From Deltaproteobacteria bacterium (GTDB lineage Bacteria > Myxococcota_A > UBA796 > GCA-2862545), in assembly GCA_006226595.1 (NCBI GenBank), contig SBGP01000005.1, positions 1-64,000 of the forward strand: a stretch of DNA of 64,000 nucleotides, in the 5' to 3' direction. The notes beneath the pieces are model-generated. The model had not been told where the DNA came from, did no database searches, and was given only the letters and a program-made list of their open reading frames with translations. Below are positions 60,325 to 64,000 of this stretch, piece after piece (positions within the stretch are counted from its first letter, which is position 1; each line of letters opens with the position of its first letter). The position numbers and the translations under genes are program-made.

Positions 60325-60984
60325 TCAGCGAGTGAGGAGCAGGCGGCGCTCGAGCTCGTCGATGTAGGCGGCGAGCTGGGGGGTCGGAGTGAGGGAGTGG
60401 GCGGCCTGAGCGAGCTCGAGGGCGTCGGAGACGTCACCCTGGGCTTCGGCCGCCACGGCGCGGGTCTGGAGCCCACGAGAGCTATCAGGAGAGGCTTGCG
60501 GGTAGACGCGTCGCTCGACGAGACCCGAGGGGGCCAGCTGCTCGGTGACGTCGGCGACGAGCTCGTCCTCGAGCGCGCGATGCAGCGGGCCGCGACGCGT
60601 GGGTAGGGCGGCGGTACTGTCGCCGGCGGTGCCGATGAGCCGGCCGACGGACTCTCCCTCGGCCTCGACGACGAGGAGCACGCTGCTGCGGCCTTCCCAG
60701 CCGTGAGTACGGTGGCCGTCGCTCTGGATCGACACGGTCGGCACCATGCTCTCGCTGCATCCCACCACCGCGACGCGCGTGGTGGAGAGGGGATCGACGA
60801 CGATCTCGGGGTGGCTTCCCAGCTCGCGGGTGATGCCCTGAGCGACCCCGCGACACGCCGGATCGCCGGCCACCACCGCCACTCGCCGCGTGTCGACCTC
60901 GACGGCCGCCTGCGACGGCACCGCCACGGTGACCGTCTTCGCGGCACAACCGGTGGCGAGCAGGAGTGGGAAGAGAAGCCTCAT
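60325..60984 (-). CDS. hypothetical lipoprotein
   Basis: 219 residues from ATG 60984. MRLLFPLLLATGCAAKT has lipobox LATGC. The body begins VTVAVPSQAAVEVDTRRVAVVAGDPACRG, as in lipoproteins with a CsgG/LPP20-like fold that collect small tandem domains, and a helical segment ends it (DALELAQAAHSLTPTPQLAAYIDELERRLLL), TPR-like. Function unknown. It lies 43 bases upstream of the hydrolase gene on the same strand. Confidence 0.72.
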   Translation of the reverse strand: MRLLFPLLLATGCAAKTVTVAVPSQAAVEVDTRRVAVVAGDPACRGVAQGITRELGSHPEIVVDPLSTTRVAVVGCSESMVPTVSIQSDGHRTHGWEGRSSVLLVVEAEGESVGRLIGTAGDSTAALPTRRGPLHRALEDELVADVTEQLAPSGLVERRVYPQASPDSSRGLQTRAVAAEAQGDVSDALELAQAAHSLTPTPQLAAYIDELERRLLLTR

Positions 60985-61055
60985 ATCACCAGAGTAGCCG
61001 CTGTCCGGGGCGATGGAAAGGCGCACGCGATACCCTCTGCGCCGGAGGTGAGGGA

Positions 61056-62144
61056 ATGGGACGACGAGTCGGCATCCTCACGGGTGGCGGCGACGCGCCC
61101 GGACTCAACGCGGTGATCCGTGCATTCGTGAAGCGAGGGGCCGGACAGCTGGGTTGGGACGTGGTCGGAATCGAAGATTCCTTCGACGGTCTGATGGACC
61201 GCCCGCGCCGCGTCCACCACCTGACGCCCGTCAGCTGCCAGGGACTGCTTCATCGCGGAGGCACGATCCTCGGAACGACGAATCGGGGCGATCCGTTCGC
61301 GTTTCCATCCGCGGATGGGCCTCGCGATCGCCGGCGCGATCTCGTCGAGGGTGTGAAGGCCGAGGGCCTCGAGGGTCTGGTCGTGATCGGCGGAGACGGC
61401 AGCCAGGCCATCGGTCTGCGGGTCATGGAGGAGCTTGGCATTCCCGTGATCGGCGTGCCCAAGACGATCGACAACGACCTGTCGGCTACCGACCTCACCT
61501 TCGGCTTCCAGTCGGCGGTGGACGTCGCCACGGATGCGCTCGATCGCCTTCACACCACCGCCGAGTCTCACGACCGAGTGATGTTCCTCGAGGTGATGGG
61601 CCGAGATGCCGGACACATCGCGCTTCACGCCGGTCTCGCCGGCGGCGCCGACGTGATCCTGCTGCCCGAGATCCCCTACGATCCGCACGAGGTCGCGGAG
61701 AAGGTCCGTCGCCGCAAGGCCCGTGGGCGCCCGTTCTCGCTGATCGTCGTCGCGGAGGGCGCGCTGCCGGCGCGCGAGGATGGCAGCGCGGTGCCCCATG
61801 ATCAGGTGAAGCCTCGCCTCAAGCGAGGCGGAGGAGCCGCTGCGATCGCCATGGCCCAGCTGGAAGGCCTGGTCGATGCCGAGATGCGCCACACCGTGCT
61901 CGGCCACATCCAGCGAGGCGGATCGCCGGTCCCGTTCGACCGCATCCTGGCCACCCGCTTTGGGGTGGCGGCGGTCGACCTCGTGGCGGAAGACCGCTGG
62001 GGCGAGATGGTGCGTCTGCAGAACGGCAAGGTGGGCGGTGTACCGATCCGCGAGGCGATTGCCACCTACCGTCTCGTCGACGTGCACGGCGAGATGATGC
62101 GCACGGCTCGCGCGGTTGGTGTCGAGTTCGGAGAGCGCGGATGA
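61056..62144 (+). CDS. 6-phosphofructokinase
   Basis: 362 residues. GILTGGGDAPGLNAVIRAF, VVIGGDGSQAIG (112-120), GVPKTIDNDLSATD (134-146) and HIQRGGSPVPFDRILATRFG are diagnostic. It phosphorylates fructose 6-phosphate at C-1. Gly115 at the position called 104 in E. coli PfkA indicates ATP use, whereas Lys136 at the position called 124 is usual in PPi-dependent enzymes, so the phosphoryl donor is not certain from sequence. The next gene overlaps by 4 bases. Confidence 0.9.
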   Translation: MGRRVGILTGGGDAPGLNAVIRAFVKRGAGQLGWDVVGIEDSFDGLMDRPRRVHHLTPVSCQGLLHRGGTILGTTNRGDPFAFPSADGPRDRRRDLVEGVKAEGLEGLVVIGGDGSQAIGLRVMEELGIPVIGVPKTIDNDLSATDLTFGFQSAVDVATDALDRLHTTAESHDRVMFLEVMGRDAGHIALHAGLAGGADVILLPEIPYDPHEVAEKVRRRKARGRPFSLIVVAEGALPAREDGSAVPHDQVKPRLKRGGGAAAIAMAQLEGLVDAEMRHTVLGHIQRGGSPVPFDRILATRFGVAAVDLVAEDRWGEMVRLQNGKVGGVPIREAIATYRLVDVHGEMMRTARAVGVEFGERG

Positions 62145-62644
62145 CCGCCGAGGAAGCCGTTCGCGCGTTGATCGAGGCTCTCGGCTGGCAGGACCCGGAG
62201 CTCGCCCACACGCCGGAGCGCGTGGCGGAGTTCCTGCGCGAGTACTCTCCGACCGAGGTTCCCCCGATCAGCTGCTTTCCGCATGCGGACGACGGCGTCG
62301 TGCTGCTTCGGGAGCTGCCGTACTACTCGCTGTGCGTCCACCATCTGGTGCCGTTCTTCGGCACCGCGACGGTGGCGTATGTCCCGGATGGGCGAGTCGC
62401 TGGGCTGTCCGGCATTGCGAGGACCCTCCAGGCCCTCGCTCGCCGTCCTCAGCTCCAGGAACGCCTGGCCGCCGAACTGGCCGACCGCCTCGTGGCGGAC
62501 ACCGGGGCGAGGGCGCTGGTGGTTCGCCTGCGTGCGCGACAGATGTGCATGGAGATGCGCGGTGCGCACTCGACGGGAGAGGTGGAGGTCATCGCGCAGC
62601 GCGGTGCCGTAACGGATGCCCTCCTTCGGTCGTCCGAGCGCTAG
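62141..62644 (+). CDS. folE: GTP cyclohydrolase I
   Basis: 167 residues, shorter than E. coli FolE (222) because the N-terminal extension is reduced. LCVHHLVPFFG provides zinc ligand Cys65 and catalytic His67-His68; RQMCMEMRGAHSTG provides Cys136 and His143. It makes 7,8-dihydroneopterin triphosphate for folate, or the precursor for queuosine-type deazapurines. Translationally coupled to the phosphofructokinase gene. Confidence 0.93.
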   Translation: MTAEEAVRALIEALGWQDPELAHTPERVAEFLREYSPTEVPPISCFPHADDGVVLLRELPYYSLCVHHLVPFFGTATVAYVPDGRVAGLSGIARTLQALARRPQLQERLAAELADRLVADTGARALVVRLRARQMCMEMRGAHSTGEVEVIAQRGAVTDALLRSSER

Positions 62645-62686
62645 GAGGTCGCGCTGTACCGTCGACTCGAGCTCCCGCTCCTGCAC

Positions 62687-63511
62687 ATGGACACCCTGTG
62701 GCTGCAGGTGACGGGCACGCTGTGCAACATCGCCTGCAAGCACTGCTTCATCAGCTGCGGACCCAAGGTGGACCGCCACAAGATGCTCACGCGGGAGGCG
62801 TGCGTCGCCGCCATGGACGACGCGGTGGCACGAGGATGCCGCGAGATCTGGTTCACGGGGGGGGAGCCATTCCTGCACCCCGAGATCCTCGACGTCCTCG
62901 ACGCAGCACTTGCGCGCGCTCCGGTGGGCATCCTCACCAACGGCATGCTCATCGATGAGGACCTCGCGACCGCGCTCGGTGAGCGGTTCCGCGATGCGCC
63001 TTACAACCTCGAGGTTCGCGTGTCGCTCGATGGGGCCACGGCCGAGGCCAACGACCGCATCCGTGGCAAGGGCGTCTTCGAGGCGACCCGCGAGGGCATT
63101 CGCCGGCTCGCGGCCGCGGGTGTGGAGCTCATCGTGGCGATCAGCGTGCTCGACGACAACGCACCCGAGCGTGAGGAGTTCGTGGGGCTGCTTCGCGAGC
63201 TGGGGGTGCCCCGTCCGCGCGTGAAGTGGATTCCGGTGTTTCGCATGGGGCGCGAGGCGGGACGTCAGCGAGCCTACGAGCCCTGGGAGGTCCTGGCGGC
63301 CGAAGATCTCGCCGCGGAAGACGCAGCTGTGCGGCTGATGTGCGGCACAGGACGCACGGTGACCAGCGAGGGCGTGTTCCCGTGCCCGATCCTGATCAAC
63401 GAGCCCGCGTACAAGCTGGGCTCGGCGCTTGGCGAGGCCATGGGCGCGGCACCGGTGGACCATCCGGCGTGCGCCACCTGCTGGCAGGAGTCGTTTTCGT
63501 GCTCGACCTAG
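62687..63511 (+). CDS. radical SAM protein with SPASM-like C-terminal cysteines
   Basis: 274 residues from ATG 62687. LCNIACKHCFISCG carries the C-x3-C-x2-C motif for the 4Fe-4S cluster that cleaves SAM; EIWFTGGEPFLHPEI is the GGE motif and RVSLDGATAEANDRIRG follows. The C-terminal part has CGTGRTVTSEGVFPCPI and CATCWQESFSC, which could bind auxiliary Fe-S clusters. The ATG lacks a ribosome binding site, while AGGAGG at 62643 is placed for an in-frame CTG at 62654, which would add 11 residues. Substrate unknown. The next gene overlaps by 13 bases. Confidence 0.87.
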   Translation: MDTLWLQVTGTLCNIACKHCFISCGPKVDRHKMLTREACVAAMDDAVARGCREIWFTGGEPFLHPEILDVLDAALARAPVGILTNGMLIDEDLATALGERFRDAPYNLEVRVSLDGATAEANDRIRGKGVFEATREGIRRLAAAGVELIVAISVLDDNAPEREEFVGLLRELGVPRPRVKWIPVFRMGREAGRQRAYEPWEVLAAEDLAAEDAAVRLMCGTGRTVTSEGVFPCPILINEPAYKLGSALGEAMGAAPVDHPACATCWQESFSCST

Positions 63512-64000
63512 GTTCGTTCGACAAGGTGGCGCTGTTCGGGGGGGTGTACAACAACTGGCTGGCGCTCGAAGCCACGGTTGCGGATGCGCGGCGTCGCGGG
63601 GCGCAGGCGGTGGTATTCCTCGGCGATGCGGGAGGCTTCGGTCCTCACCCCAATCGCAGCGTCGAAGGACTTCGCTCTCTCCCCATCCATGCGATTCAGG
63701 GCAACTACGACGACAGCGTCGGCCAGGGTCTCGAGGACTGCCAGTGCGGCTATACCGACCCTCGGGACAATCATTTCGCCCAGATCAGCTACGACTACAC
63801 GCTGGCCAACACCTCGGCAGAGCACCGTGAGTGGCTGAGGGGCCTTCCCGTCCGAGGCGAGCTGAAGGTCGGTGGCAAGCGTGTGCGCTTGTGTCACGGC
63901 TCTCCGCGAAGGGTGAACGAGTTCCTGTGGGAGAGCACGACTCCCGCCGGCTTCATCGACCACCTGTGCCGTGAGGAGGACGTCGATCTCATCGCGTGCA
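63499..64000 (+). CDS. calcineurin-like metallophosphoesterase (cut by window edge)
   Basis: 167 codons are visible before the sequence ends; the 3' end is missing. GTG 63499 has AGGAG eight bases upstream and lies inside the end of the radical SAM gene. FLGDAGGFGPHPNRSVEGL (GD motif), HAIQGNYDD (GN-D) and VRLCHGSPRR (GH-like) are metallophosphoesterase motifs. The first D-x-H motif is replaced by FGGVYNNWLALEA, so a metal ligand pair is missing, as seen in a known side branch of the YfcE-like group. Function unknown. Confidence 0.8.
   Translation, partial: MLDLGSFDKVALFGGVYNNWLALEATVADARRRGAQAVVFLGDAGGFGPHPNRSVEGLRSLPIHAIQGNYDDSVGQGLEDCQCGYTDPRDNHFAQISYDYTLANTSAEHREWLRGLPVRGELKVGGKRVRLCHGSPRRVNEFLWESTTPAGFIDHLCREEDVDLIAC

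Overview
The window is a single, very GC-rich chromosomal segment with short intergenic gaps, many GTG and some TTG starts behind strong GGAGG-type ribosome binding sites, and frequent 4-base start/stop overlaps. Many proteins are lipoproteins or secreted proteins with acidic Asp/Thr/Ser linkers, FG-GAP or thrombospondin-3 calcium repeats, a CDGVDNDGDG metal-binding motif, formylglycine-enzyme-like (SUMF1) domains, and a membrane-anchored Ser/Thr kinase. This repertoire is typical of Myxococcota (former deltaproteobacteria). That assignment is inference from gene style; no rRNA or other phylogenetic marker is present.

Layout. 1-22 kb: regulators (TetR, WYL, LysR), exported and lipoproteins of unknown role (FG-GAP protein, three-fold modular Cys-rich protein, LamG/haem protein, SUMF1 lipoprotein), small enzymes, and asparagine synthetase asnB. 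asnB is preceded by an Asn-Asn-Asn-Asn leader peptide (2061-2141) and three mutually exclusive hairpins. The last hairpin covers the asnB Shine-Dalgarno sequence, so this looks like an asparagine-responsive translational attenuator.

22.05-42.99 kb: a candidate genomic island. An intact tRNA-Arg(CCT) lies at 42945-43020 (minus strand). Its 3' half, from the CCA end through the anticodon loop, is repeated exactly (45 bp, same orientation) at 22055-22099, the arrangement left by integration into the 3' half of a tRNA gene. No integrase is present. The cargo is: a GT1-type glycosyltransferase and a nucleotide-sugar epimerase (plus strand); a minus-strand operon with every step to GDP-D-glycero-D-manno-heptose (gmhA, hddA and an HddC-GmhB fusion) plus a cupin/JmjC-like protein and a flavin amine-oxidase lipoprotein; a plus-strand lipoprotein plus two tandem Tat/PDZ membrane proteins behind a possible sigma-54 promoter; and a tightly coupled minus-strand type II polyketide/fatty-acid operon (acyltransferase, a ketosynthase fused to a Cys-less chain-length-factor-like domain, ACP, GcvT-like protein, CrtI-like oxidoreductase, ketoreductase, dehydratase, sulfotransferase). 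A third member of the Tat family lies next to the tRNA. Together they could build a glycosylated and/or sulfated polyketide or lipid; the product is unknown.

43-64 kb: chromosomal genes. These are a Ser/Thr kinase fused to an AsmA/DUF748-like exported region, a SUMF1 operon, murG with an M20 dipeptidase, a roughly 0.6-kb array of 24-bp tandem repeats, an Mla/MCE-type lipid transporter with two different permeases and a divergent MlaD, a YycJ-like nuclease-fold protein ending in a sliding-clamp-like motif, and a run with phosphofructokinase, GTP cyclohydrolase I, a radical SAM/SPASM protein and a metallophosphoesterase cut by the window edge.

Limits: everything was read by eye. Domain names rest on visible motifs, and no database comparison was possible.
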